The notes below the pieces were generated by a model. It saw only the letters and a list, made by a program, of their open reading frames with translations, did not search any database and was not told the DNA's origin. Of a stretch of DNA of 64,000 nucleotides, positions 1 to 7,772 are shown one piece after another; position 1 is the stretch's first letter, and every line of letters starts with the position of its first letter. This DNA is from Okibacterium fritillariae (GTDB taxonomy: Bacteria; Actinomycetota; Actinomycetes; Actinomycetales; Microbacteriaceae): NCBI RefSeq assembly GCF_900167575.1, contig NZ_FUZP01000001.1:1116001-1180000 (forward strand), written 5' to 3'. A program made the translations under genes and the position numbers.

Positions 1-422
1 TCCTCGTCCATGACGAACACGGTCGTCGTCGCCTTGATCGACGGCCACTGCGCCAACTGCGTGGCGACCAGCTCGTGGATGGCGGCCACATCGGGCGCCC
101 GCACGAGCATCATGCCGTCGTGCTCGCCCGTCGTCACCGCGAAGTACTCGAGCTCCTGCACCGACGACAACCGCGCGCGAAAGTCGGCCCACTGGCTCTG
201 CCGCAGCGTGATGAACACCATGGCCGCAACCCCGAGGCCGACAGCGGATGGCTCCACCTCGGCGTGCACGCCCTTCACGACGCCCGAGCGCAGCAACGCC
301 TCATACCGGGCATAGGCGTTCGAGCGCGAGATACCCAGGTGTTCGGCGAGGGCCGCGACGGACATGCGGCCGTCCTCGCGCAGCAGCTCCAGCATCCGAA
401 CGTGCGTGTCATCCAATTGCAT
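1..422 (-). CDS. Lrp/AsnC family transcriptional regulator (C-terminus cut by window edge)
   Basis: The minus strand reads from an ATG at 422 into a typical Lrp/AsnC protein. It opens MQLDDTHVRMLELLREDGR, continues with a winged helix-turn-helix (AALAEHLGISRSNAYARYEALL), and then enters the start of the RAM ligand-binding domain. About 140 codons are visible and the 3' end lies outside the window. I chose ATG 422 over ATG 434 because GGAG sits six bases in front of it. The gene diverges from the peptide ABC importer, so local control of that operon in response to an amino acid is a reasonable inference. The ligand cannot be read from the sequence. Confidence 0.88.
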   Translation of the reverse strand, partial: MQLDDTHVRMLELLREDGRMSVAALAEHLGISRSNAYARYEALLRSGVVKGVHAEVEPSAVGLGVAAMVFITLRQSQWADFRARLSSVQELEYFAVTTGEHDGMMLVRAPDVAAIHELVATQLAQWPSIKATTTVFVMDE

Positions 423-521
423 CGTCTTCTCCATTTGTCCAGACGGGAGGGTGCTCGGGGTGAGTGTTTGAGAGGTTATGGCATCGCCGCACGAATTTCG
501 AGACATTTTTTCCGTACGTTG

Positions 522-534
522 CAATCTGTAATTG
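522..534. promoter_or_regulatory. Candidate Lrp/AsnC operator dyad (CAAT-N5-ATTG)
   Basis: The 13-base dyad CAATCTGTAATTG lies between the divergent regulator and importer genes. It is AT-rich for this genome and touches the -35 box of the importer promoter. Lrp-family proteins bind short imperfect dyads of about this size. That it is bound by the adjacent regulator is an inference. Confidence 0.4.
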
Positions 535-561
535 ACGAATGATCGGCGAACACACTACTTT
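532..561 (+). promoter_or_regulatory. Probable sigma-70-type promoter of the ABC importer operon
   Basis: TTGACG at 532-537 and TACTTT at 556-561 are separated by 18 bases and lie about 40 bases before the lipoprotein start at 598. The box rules out any start codon as far upstream as 532 for that gene. Confidence 0.5.
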
Positions 562-597
562 CAGGCCTATCCTTCCAACCAGATAAGGAGCACCACC

Positions 598-2181
598 TTG
601 TCACCAATCTCCCGCCGCGCTACCCGACGCGGCACCGCAGCGGTCGGCCTCGTCGTCGCCGCCGCTCTCGCCCTCACAGCCTGCTCCGCGGGCGGCACCG
701 ATAACGCCGCCAGTGGAAAATCCCTCGTCGTCGACGCCTCGTTCGACCTGAAGACCGCCGACCCCAACCGCGAATACGAGACCACGGGCTCGATCGTCGC
801 GAAGGCGCTCTACGAGACGCTCCTCACCTTCGACGGTGACGACGTGACGAAGCCCGTCGACGGTCTCGCCAGCTACGAGATGAACGCCGACAACACGGTG
901 CTCACCCTGACCATGAAAGACGGCAAGAAGTTCTCCGACGGCACCGACGTGACCGTCGACGACGCCGTGTTCTCGCTGCAGCGCGTGCAGGGCGTGAAGG
1001 GCAACCCCTCGTTCCTGCTCGACGGCATCACGATCGAGAAGACTTCCGACACGACGCTGACCCTCACGTCGGCGACGCCCAACCCCGCGCTCCCGTTCAT
1101 CCTGCCGAACCCCGCCCTCGGCGTGGTCAACCAGGAGATCGTGGAGAAGAACGGCGGCAGCACCTCGGCCGACGACGACGCCGAAGCGTTCCTCAACAAG
1201 GAGTCGGCCGGTTCGGGCCCCTACAAGTTGGAGTCCTTCGACGCCGCCTCGCAGGTGGTCTTCACAGCCAACCCCGAATACACGGGAACGAAGCCGACCT
1301 ACGAGCGCGTCGTTCTGCGCAACGTGCAGGGCCCCACGCAGAAGCTCAACGTCGAGGCCGGTGACTCGCAGGTCGCCCTCGACCTGAACCCCGACCAGGT
1401 GGCCGAGCTCGACGACTCGAAGGTCTCGATCATCGCGAACCCCTCGCGTTACATGATCTTCCTGCTGCTGAACCAGGACCCGTCCGTCTCGAAGATCACG
1501 AGCAACCCCAAGTTCCTCGAGGCCGTCAAGCTCGGCATCGACTACGACAAGATCGTCGACCTCTCGGGCGAGGGTTCGGTGCGCCCCGGCGGATTCATCC
1601 CCTCGATCTTCAACGGTGCGCTCGACGCGAAGGACGGCAACCAGTTCGACGCCGATGCCGCCAAGGCTGCTCTGGCCGAATCCGGTTACGCCGGCGAGGC
1701 CGTCACGCTGAACTTCCCGAACGACATCACGGTGCAGGGCCTGTCGCTGCAGAGCATCGCCGAATCGGTGCAGGCGCAGCTGAAGAGCGTCGGCATCACC
1801 GTCACACTCGCACCCGCACCCGTCGCCACGGAGCTCGACTCCTACCGCGACGGCAAGGAGACCGTCGGCCTCTGGTACTGGGGCCCGGACTTCCCGGACC
1901 CGTCGAACTACCTGGCTTTCACGCCCGGTGAACTCGTCGGCCTGCGTGCCGGCTGGGCTGCCGGTGCCGACCCGACCGTGAGCGACCTGGCCGCCGCCGC
2001 GATCGCCGCGACCGACACCGACGCCCGCGCCACCGCGTACCAGGACCTGCAGAAGGCCCAGAACGCGTCCGGCCCGTTCATCCCGCTGCTGCAGCCCGCC
2101 CAGAACGTGGTCACGGCGACCTCGATCAAGACGGTGCCGCTCAACCCCACCTGGACCGTCGATCTTGCCGGAATCCAGTAA
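598..2181 (+). CDS. Peptide/oligopeptide ABC transporter substrate-binding lipoprotein (SBP family 5)
   Basis: This is a 527-residue extracytoplasmic binding protein of the DppA/OppA family. It should be anchored outside the membrane and feed solutes to the permeases encoded next. The N-terminus has positive residues, a hydrophobic run (VGLVVAAALALTAC) and the lipobox LTAC, so Cys is predicted to be lipid-modified. I chose the TTG at 598 because AAGGAG (585-590) is seven bases upstream; a longer reading frame from 532 would start inside the promoter. The body carries SBP_bac_5 hallmarks such as ALYETL, the GSGPYKL segment and YWGPDFPDP. Substrate (peptide, nickel, opine) cannot be decided. 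Confidence 0.9.
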   Translation: MSPISRRATRRGTAAVGLVVAAALALTACSAGGTDNAASGKSLVVDASFDLKTADPNREYETTGSIVAKALYETLLTFDGDDVTKPVDGLASYEMNADNTVLTLTMKDGKKFSDGTDVTVDDAVFSLQRVQGVKGNPSFLLDGITIEKTSDTTLTLTSATPNPALPFILPNPALGVVNQEIVEKNGGSTSADDDAEAFLNKESAGSGPYKLESFDAASQVVFTANPEYTGTKPTYERVVLRNVQGPTQKLNVEAGDSQVALDLNPDQVAELDDSKVSIIANPSRYMIFLLLNQDPSVSKITSNPKFLEAVKLGIDYDKIVDLSGEGSVRPGGFIPSIFNGALDAKDGNQFDADAAKAALAESGYAGEAVTLNFPNDITVQGLSLQSIAESVQAQLKSVGITVTLAPAPVATELDSYRDGKETVGLWYWGPDFPDPSNYLAFTPGELVGLRAGWAAGADPTVSDLAAAAIAATDTDARATAYQDLQKAQNASGPFIPLLQPAQNVVTATSIKTVPLNPTWTVDLAGIQ

Positions 2182-3235
2182 AACCGCACTGACGAAGAGC
2201 GCGCGAGCGGGTCTGCACCCGCTCGCGCGCTACCTCGGCATCCGCCTGGGCCTCACGGTCCTGCTGATGTTCGGGGTCACGCTCGTCACGTTCACGCTCA
2301 CGAACCTCGTCCCCGCCGACCCCGTCCAGGCGGCGCTCGGCGAGCAGGCCGCGGCCGACCCGGCGATCGTCGCGCAGTTTCGCGAGAACGCCGGCCTCGA
2401 CAAGCCCCTGCCCGTGCAATACGTGACGTATGTCACCAACCTGCTGCACGGCGACCTCGGCACGTCGCAGCAGACGCGCGGTGCCGTGGCGGATGAACTC
2501 GGCCGCGCTTTCCCCGCCACCGCCGAACTTGCGCTCACCGCCATCGTCATCTCGATCGTCATCGGCGTGGGCCTCGGCATGTGGGCGGCCCTGAAGCGCC
2601 GCACCATCACCGATCAGATGATCCGCGTCGTGAGCCTCATCGGCATCTCGGTGCCGTCGTTCTGGCTCGCGCTCGTGGTCTACTTCGTCTTCTTCTCGCA
2701 GCTGCACTGGTTCCCGGGCTCGGGCCGCCTGTCGCCCGCGGCCATTCCGCCGCCCACGGTGACGGGGCTCTTCACGGTCGATTCGTTGCTCGCCGGGCAG
2801 GTCGACACGTTCCTGGATGCCGTGGCTCACCTCATCCTGCCCGCCTCGGTTCTGGCGCTCTACACGATCGGCCTGCTGACGCGGTTCGCCCGCTCGGCCA
2901 TCCTCGAGGTGCTCGACCTCGACTTCGTGCGCGCCGCCCGCGCCAAGGGGCTGCCCGGCCGTGTCGTCGTCACGCGTTACGTGCTGCGCGGCGCCCTCGT
3001 GCCCATCATCACGGTGCTGGGCGTCGCCTTCGGTTCGCTGCTGTCGGGCACCGTTCTCGTCGAGAAGGTGTACTCGTGGCACGGCCTCGGCGAGTACGCC
3101 TACTCGGCCGCCACCAAGCTCGACCTCCCCGCCATCATGGGCGTGGGCCTCGTCGTGGGCTTCGTCTACATCGGCCTCAACTTCCTGGTCGACGTGCTCT
3201 ACGGCTTTATCGACCCGAGAGTGAGGGTGGCATGA
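2165..3235 (+). CDS. ABC transporter permease, DppB/OppB type
   Basis: A 356-residue inner-membrane permease with about six hydrophobic helices, the first at LGLTVLLMFGVTLVTFTLT. It has the family-typical cytoplasmic EAA loop near residues 255-290 (FVRAARAKGLPGRVVVTRY). It overlaps the binding-protein gene by 17 bases and begins at TTG 2165; no better-placed ATG or GTG is available before the first helix, so the exact start is uncertain. It ends in a 4-base ATGA overlap with the second permease, a sign of translational coupling in the importer operon. It forms the pore together with the DppC-type subunit. Confidence 0.9.
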   Translation: MPESSKTALTKSARAGLHPLARYLGIRLGLTVLLMFGVTLVTFTLTNLVPADPVQAALGEQAAADPAIVAQFRENAGLDKPLPVQYVTYVTNLLHGDLGTSQQTRGAVADELGRAFPATAELALTAIVISIVIGVGLGMWAALKRRTITDQMIRVVSLIGISVPSFWLALVVYFVFFSQLHWFPGSGRLSPAAIPPPTVTGLFTVDSLLAGQVDTFLDAVAHLILPASVLALYTIGLLTRFARSAILEVLDLDFVRAARAKGLPGRVVVTRYVLRGALVPIITVLGVAFGSLLSGTVLVEKVYSWHGLGEYAYSAATKLDLPAIMGVGLVVGFVYIGLNFLVDVLYGFIDPRVRVA

Positions 3236-4113
3236 CCGACGTCCTGGCCGTTCAGACCAAGCGCCGCTCCCGTCTGCGCATCTCGAAGCAGCTGCGCACG
3301 CCCCTCGCCCTCACGGGTGGCGTCATCGTGGCCTTCTGGCTGCTGGTCGCCGTGTTCGCGCCCCTCATCCGCCCGTTCGACCCGCTGGCGCAGGACTTCG
3401 ACCGCCTGCAGGCTCCGAGCGCCGCGCACTGGTTCGGCACCGACCAGGTGGGACGGGATGTGTTGTCGCGCGTCATCAGCGGTGCGCAGGTGTCGATCCC
3501 GCTGGCCCTCATGCTCGTGATCTTCGCCATGCTCATCGGCTCGGTGCTGGGCGCCATCGCCGGCTACTTCGGCAAGGCGCTCGACGAGACCATCATGCGC
3601 ATCGCCGACCTGGTCTTCGCCTTCCCAACCATCATTCTGGCCATGGTCATCGCCGCGTCGCTCGGACCCAGCCTGACCAACGCCGTCATCGCCATGCTCA
3701 TCGTGTCGTGGCCGGCCTATGCCCGCGTCACGCGCTCGCTCGTGCTGGGCGCGCGCAACGCCGAATACGTCGTGGCCGGGCGCCTGCTCGGCAACGGCCC
3801 GTTCACGTCGCTCAGCAAAGACGTCCTGCCGAACGTCGTGTCGCCCGTTGTCGTTCTCGCCACGCTCGACGTGGGCACCGCCATCCTGCTGCTCTCGGGC
3901 CTCTCCTTCCTGGGGCTCGGTGCCGTGCCGCCCACACCCGACTGGGGCGCCATGGTGTCGGATGGCGTGCAGAACTTCTCCTCGTGGTGGATTGCCGCTT
4001 TCCCGGGCCTCGCCATTCTCACCGTCGTGCTCGCCTTCAACTTCTTGGGCGACGCGTTGCGGGACGCGCTCGACCCGCGCTCGCAGGAAGCCGTTCAGGG
4101 GAGGGCGCTGTGA
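3232..4113 (+). CDS. ABC transporter permease, DppC/OppC type
   Basis: A 293-residue partner permease. A basic N-terminal tail leads into the first helix (ALTGGVIVAFWLLVAVFAPL). A periplasm-facing segment containing the HWFGTDQVGRDVLSR motif, characteristic of the OppC N-terminal region, follows, then four or five more helices. The EAA loop is near AEYVVAGRLLGNGPFTSLSK. ATG at 3232 overlaps the stop of the preceding permease (ATGA), and its own stop overlaps the GTG of the ATPase gene. It is predicted to form the heterodimeric channel with the upstream permease. Confidence 0.9.
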   Translation: MTDVLAVQTKRRSRLRISKQLRTPLALTGGVIVAFWLLVAVFAPLIRPFDPLAQDFDRLQAPSAAHWFGTDQVGRDVLSRVISGAQVSIPLALMLVIFAMLIGSVLGAIAGYFGKALDETIMRIADLVFAFPTIILAMVIAASLGPSLTNAVIAMLIVSWPAYARVTRSLVLGARNAEYVVAGRLLGNGPFTSLSKDVLPNVVSPVVVLATLDVGTAILLLSGLSFLGLGAVPPTPDWGAMVSDGVQNFSSWWIAAFPGLAILTVVLAFNFLGDALRDALDPRSQEAVQGRAL

Positions 4114-4991
4114 GCGCATCCGGAATCACCATTCAGGGACTGACCCTCAGCTTCGGGCGGGGGGATGCCGAGAAGCAGATCCTGCGCGGCATCGACCTCG
4201 ATGTGCCCGCCGGCCAGATCACGGGGCTCGCGGGCGAATCGGGGTCGGGCAAGACCATGACGGGGCTCGCCGTGTGCGGGCTGCTGCCCGCGGGCGCGAA
4301 CGTGGGTGGCAGCATCCGCTTCGAGGACGTCGAATTGACGCAGCTCAAGCAGCGCGCCATGAACGAATACCGCGGCGCCAAGATCGCCATGATCTTCCAA
4401 GACCCGACCGCGAGCTTGCACCCCATGCTCACGATCGAGGCGCAGCTCATCGACCACTATCGGCACCACACCGGCGCGTCGAAGAAGGTCGCGAAGCAGC
4501 GGGCACTCGAGATGCTCGGTCTCGTGGCCGTGCCGAGCCCCGAAGCCGCGCTGCGCAAGTACCCGCACCAGTTCTCGGGTGGGCAGTTGCAGCGCATCGC
4601 CATCGCGTCGGCGCTCATGTGCGAGCCGTCGGTGCTGATCGCCGACGAGCCCACGACGGCGCTCGACGTCACTGTTCAGGCCGGAATCCTGCGGCTGCTG
4701 CGCACGCTGTGCGACGAACTCGGCATCGCGATCATCCTCGTCACGCACGACCTCGGCGTGATGTCGGCGCTGGCCGACACGATCGCGGTCATGCGCATGG
4801 GGGAGATCGTCGAGCACGGCTCACGGTTCCAGGTCATCACCGATCCGCAGCATCCCTATACCCGAGCGCTCATCGAGGCCCTGCCCGACGCCGCCGATGC
4901 GCCCGATGCGGCCCATTCGCCCGATACGTCTTCTGCGGCGAATGCGGCGAATGCGTCGGATGCGGTACCTACCGAAGGCGGTCTGTCATGA
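4110..4991 (+). CDS. ABC transporter ATP-binding protein, DppD/OppD type
   Basis: A 293-residue ATPase of a peptide importer. Walker A is GESGSGKT (residues 42-49), the ABC signature is FSGGQLQRIAIA, and Walker B is VLIADEPTTALD, followed by an H-loop (VTHDLGVM). The C-terminal QHPYTRALIEALP segment is typical of the oligopeptide family. The GTG start at 4110 is preceded by GGGGAGGG and overlaps the permease stop. The last 35 residues are a degenerate Ala/Asp/Asn tail built from GAATGCG-like repeats, so the functional protein probably ends near residue 255. It acts in the cytoplasm as a dimer with the next ATPase. Confidence 0.9.
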   Translation: MSASGITIQGLTLSFGRGDAEKQILRGIDLDVPAGQITGLAGESGSGKTMTGLAVCGLLPAGANVGGSIRFEDVELTQLKQRAMNEYRGAKIAMIFQDPTASLHPMLTIEAQLIDHYRHHTGASKKVAKQRALEMLGLVAVPSPEAALRKYPHQFSGGQLQRIAIASALMCEPSVLIADEPTTALDVTVQAGILRLLRTLCDELGIAIILVTHDLGVMSALADTIAVMRMGEIVEHGSRFQVITDPQHPYTRALIEALPDAADAPDAAHSPDTSSAANAANASDAVPTEGGLS

Positions 4992-5764
4992 CTCTGCTCT
5001 CGCTCGACGACGTGCGCGTCACTTACAAGCTGCCCGGCCGCGGTACCCTCAATGCCGTCGACGGGGTGAGCTTCGACCTCGAACCCCGCCAGGTGCTCGG
5101 CCTGGTCGGCGAATCCGGATGCGGCAAGTCCACGTTGGCGCGCGCGGTCTGCGGCCTCGAACCCACGTCGGCCGGTTCGATCAGCTTCAACGGTCAGCGC
5201 ATCGGCAAGCTCGGCCTGCGCAAACGCGACCCCGCGCTCATGCGCATCCAGATGGTGTTCCAGAACCCGTTCGCGTCGCTCAACCCCCGCCGCACCATCG
5301 GCAGCCAGATCGAGGACGGTCTGCGCGTGAACCCCGATCGTGACGCCTGGAATGTGGCGCAGCTGCTCGAACACGTCGAACTGGATGCCTCGAGCCGCGA
5401 CCGCTATCCGCACCAGTTCTCGGGTGGTCAGCGTCAGCGCATCGCCATCGCGCGGGCCATCGCGGCCGGGCCCGAACTGTTGATCGGCGACGAGCCCATC
5501 GCCTCGCTCGACGCCTCGTTGCAGGCACGCGTCGCGAAACTCATGCGCAAGCTGGCGGTCGAGACGGGCGCGGCGCTGCTGTTCATCAGCCACGACCTGT
5601 CGGTGGTGCGCGTGATCGCCGACGATGTCGCCGTCATGAGCGCGGGCAAGATCGTCGAGCGCGGGCCCGTCGATCGCGTGTGGACCAACCCTCAGGATGC
5701 CTACACGCAGCGTCTGCTCGCCGCCATCCCGGTCGTCGACGGCCTCGGCCGCCTGCCGGGCTAG
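4988..5764 (+). CDS. ABC transporter ATP-binding protein, DppF/OppF type
   Basis: The second ATPase (258 residues) has Walker A GESGCGKS (41-48), signature FSGGQRQRIAIA and Walker B LLIGDEPIASLD. It ends with the DAYTQRLLAAIP element of peptide-importer ATPases. Its ATG overlaps the DppD-type stop by four bases. It is shorter than usual DppF proteins (about 320), lacking most of the C-terminal regulatory extension. It is the last gene of the five-gene importer operon; its stop shares a CTAG with the stop of a convergent small ORF. Confidence 0.88.
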   Translation: MTLLSLDDVRVTYKLPGRGTLNAVDGVSFDLEPRQVLGLVGESGCGKSTLARAVCGLEPTSAGSISFNGQRIGKLGLRKRDPALMRIQMVFQNPFASLNPRRTIGSQIEDGLRVNPDRDAWNVAQLLEHVELDASSRDRYPHQFSGGQRQRIAIARAIAAGPELLIGDEPIASLDASLQARVAKLMRKLAVETGAALLFISHDLSVVRVIADDVAVMSAGKIVERGPVDRVWTNPQDAYTQRLLAAIPVVDGLGRLPG

Positions 5765-5931
5765 TCCGGCGGGATCAGCGACGCGATCGTGAACTCCTTG
5801 GTCGTGAACCGCCACCGGGTGCGCACCATGGTCACGCCCTGTGCGCGCAACTCGGCGGCGAGGGAGAGGGTCAAACGCGGAGCGCTCGGTGCTCTCGTCC
5901 ATCCGGAATCGGAGGAGTAGATGTCGGTCAC
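5761..5931 (-). CDS. Small hypothetical protein or gene remnant (56 aa)
   Basis: From GTG 5931 the minus strand encodes 56 residues with third positions mostly G or C, like real genes here. The same frame upstream of this GTG loses that bias. The product ends FTTKEFTIASLIPPD. I do not recognise the family. There is no clear ribosome binding site, and the ORF converges on the importer operon with stop codons sharing one CTAG. It may be the C-terminal remnant of a decayed gene rather than an intact one. Confidence 0.3.
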   Translation of the reverse strand: MTDIYSSDSGWTRAPSAPRLTLSLAAELRAQGVTMVRTRWRFTTKEFTIASLIPPD

Positions 5932-6065
5932 CGTCGGCCGTGCCTGGGGGCTCCGATAACGTTTCGCAACAGCTGGCGGCGTCGAATCGGACACATCATC
6001 AGACAACAGCATGCGGCGTCTTTCGCATACCCCCGGTTCGGGGCGGAGACGGCCGGCCCCGGAGG

Positions 6066-6108
6066 GACGGAACGCGGCACCACCGGGTGGGTGGCGCCGC
6101 GTTCCGTC
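6066..6108 (-). terminator. Hairpin terminator after the LPXTG protein gene
   Basis: GACGGAACGCGGC (6066-6078) pairs perfectly with GCCGCGTTCCGTC (6096-6108). The 13-bp stem starts just eight bases beyond the stop codon at 6116. There is no T-run, as is common for actinobacterial terminators. Confidence 0.65.
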
Positions 6109-6115
6109 TGCCGGT

Positions 6116-7666
6116 CTAGCGTTCGGTGCGAGCGTGGACGCGGCGGCGTCGAGCTGCCGCGGAGCCCGAGCCCAGGGCGAACAGGGCGCCGAGTCCGAGG
6201 AGGAGGCTGGCGGTGATCGTCAGACCGGGGAGGGTCTCGGCACCCGTCGCCGGCAACGAGCCGGATCCCGGTCGGCCACCGACGGCCCCGGGAGTGGGCG
6301 CAGCAGTGGGGGCGTCGGACGGACTCGGCACCGTTGTCGGCACGGGGATCGCGGTGGGATCGGGCGTGGGCGTGGGTGTCGGGGTGGGCTCGGCAATAAC
6401 GGCCGCGAGTCGGAAGGCAGGTACAGTGACTGCCGCTCCGGCGTTGTCGACGCTCACCGTTTGCGCCGCCGGACCGTCGAATTCGAAGTCATCCGGTGCC
6501 GTCGCGGTTACCGTGTAGTCGCCGACATCGAGGCCGGCGAAGTCGTAGGTGCCGTCATCATCGGTCGTCGTCGTGACGTCGGCGAGGGCTCCGTCGAGGT
6601 CGATGGTGACGTCGGGCACGGGCGTGCCCTCCTCGTCGAGCACGGAACCGGCGATCGTTCCCGACGGGGCGACGACCGGGGGTGCGAGCTCGAAGGTCAC
6701 GTTCGCGGCATCCTGCGTGGTGAGGTCGACACCGCGAGTCGCCGATCCGTTCGCGGTCCAGCCGGTGGGCACTTCCACGGCGACGGTGTAACCGGGGGCC
6801 GCGGTGTAGCCGGGGAACGCGTAGGCCCCCGACGCGTCAGATGTCGTGGTCGCGACGGCGTCACCGTTTGCATCAGTCAGGGTCAGCGTCGCCCCCGCGT
6901 AGGCCGAGCCGCCGTCAGCGGTCGACGTGACCGACCCGCTGATGTCGCGGGCGAGGCCGGTGAACCAGGTCTGGAAGATCGGCAAACCGCTTCGGCTCGT
7001 GAACGAGAAGGTCAGCGTCTTGATGGCCGCCGTGGGCTCGAACCATCCGGCCGCGCCCGAGGTGTCTGCGGCGCCGTCGTTGCCGGTGAGGGTCGCGGTC
7101 GCCGGGTCCCACGTGGGCACATCGGTCGCCGAGCCGGTGCAGGACGGCTGGCCTGTGCCGCTGTTGGCGCAGTAGTTGAAGCCGCCTCGATAGTTCAGTT
7201 GGGCAGCCGACACGGTGGCACCGGTTGCGGTCGTGGCACTCACGCGCACGGCGTCGGCGTCGATATCGCCGAGGACGAGCGCCCAGCCGGCCGTCGGCGT
7301 CGCGGTGTCGAAGGTGTACGTGGTGGTTGACGGGCCATTGGATGTCGTGGCGGGAAGGTTGAGGTACTCCTGGTTTCGCGACGTTCCGTATTTTGACCCC
7401 ACGGGGGTCGTCGGCGAGAGCCAGGTGGTGGCACCCGACACGACTCCCGCGTTCCGGGTGCCTGCGTCCGTCGCGATTGTCGCGTTCGGGAACGCCCCGA
7501 TGCCGAGGCTCAGGGCTCCGGTCAGAGCGCCGGCCGGGCCGGTGAGATCCGTGAAGTCGGCCCACCGCGTGGTCGTGGCCGCATCGGCCGGGAGGGCGGT
7601 CAGCCCCACCACGACGGCTGCGGCGGCGACGGTGGCGAGGGTGGTGGTCTTCTTCGAAATGCCCAT
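6116..7666 (-). CDS. LPXTG cell-wall-anchored surface protein with CnaB/SdrD-like repeats
   Basis: A 516-residue secreted protein. A signal peptide ends near LPADA-A (about residue 29). An unrecognised domain of roughly 230 residues follows. Two CnaB or carboxypeptidase-regulatory-like beta-sandwich modules come next; each carries the YAF or YDF, then GY or GDYTV pattern (for example GTYDFAGLDVGDYTV). A Thr/Pro spacer rich in PTPTPTP then leads to the sorting signal LPATG, a hydrophobic helix and an Arg cluster (ARRRR). It should be linked to peptidoglycan by a sortase, which is not encoded in this window. It is a single-gene unit with a hairpin after it. Ligand unknown. Confidence 0.85.
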   Translation of the reverse strand: MGISKKTTTLATVAAAAVVVGLTALPADAATTTRWADFTDLTGPAGALTGALSLGIGAFPNATIATDAGTRNAGVVSGATTWLSPTTPVGSKYGTSRNQEYLNLPATTSNGPSTTTYTFDTATPTAGWALVLGDIDADAVRVSATTATGATVSAAQLNYRGGFNYCANSGTGQPSCTGSATDVPTWDPATATLTGNDGAADTSGAAGWFEPTAAIKTLTFSFTSRSGLPIFQTWFTGLARDISGSVTSTADGGSAYAGATLTLTDANGDAVATTTSDASGAYAFPGYTAAPGYTVAVEVPTGWTANGSATRGVDLTTQDAANVTFELAPPVVAPSGTIAGSVLDEEGTPVPDVTIDLDGALADVTTTTDDDGTYDFAGLDVGDYTVTATAPDDFEFDGPAAQTVSVDNAGAAVTVPAFRLAAVIAEPTPTPTPTPDPTAIPVPTTVPSPSDAPTAAPTPGAVGGRPGSGSLPATGAETLPGLTITASLLLGLGALFALGSGSAAARRRRVHARTER

Positions 7667-7772
7667 GACGAGACCGTAGGTGAGATTATTTCGCCAAACG
7701 GGGGTCTTGCATCGCTTCCGACCCTGGGTTATTAAGCGCTAGCGGCCGGGAGGACGGTCGTGTGCGCAGCCG

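Noticed and set aside
532-597. Upstream start for the substrate-binding lipoprotein
   Set aside because: The region contains the promoter boxes, and AAGGAG-TTG at 585-600 is a better start.
2141-3082. Long minus-strand ORF opposite the first permease
   Set aside because: Antisense shadow of a clear permease; composition is Arg/Asp/Glu/His-rich as expected for reverse-frame GC-rich DNA.
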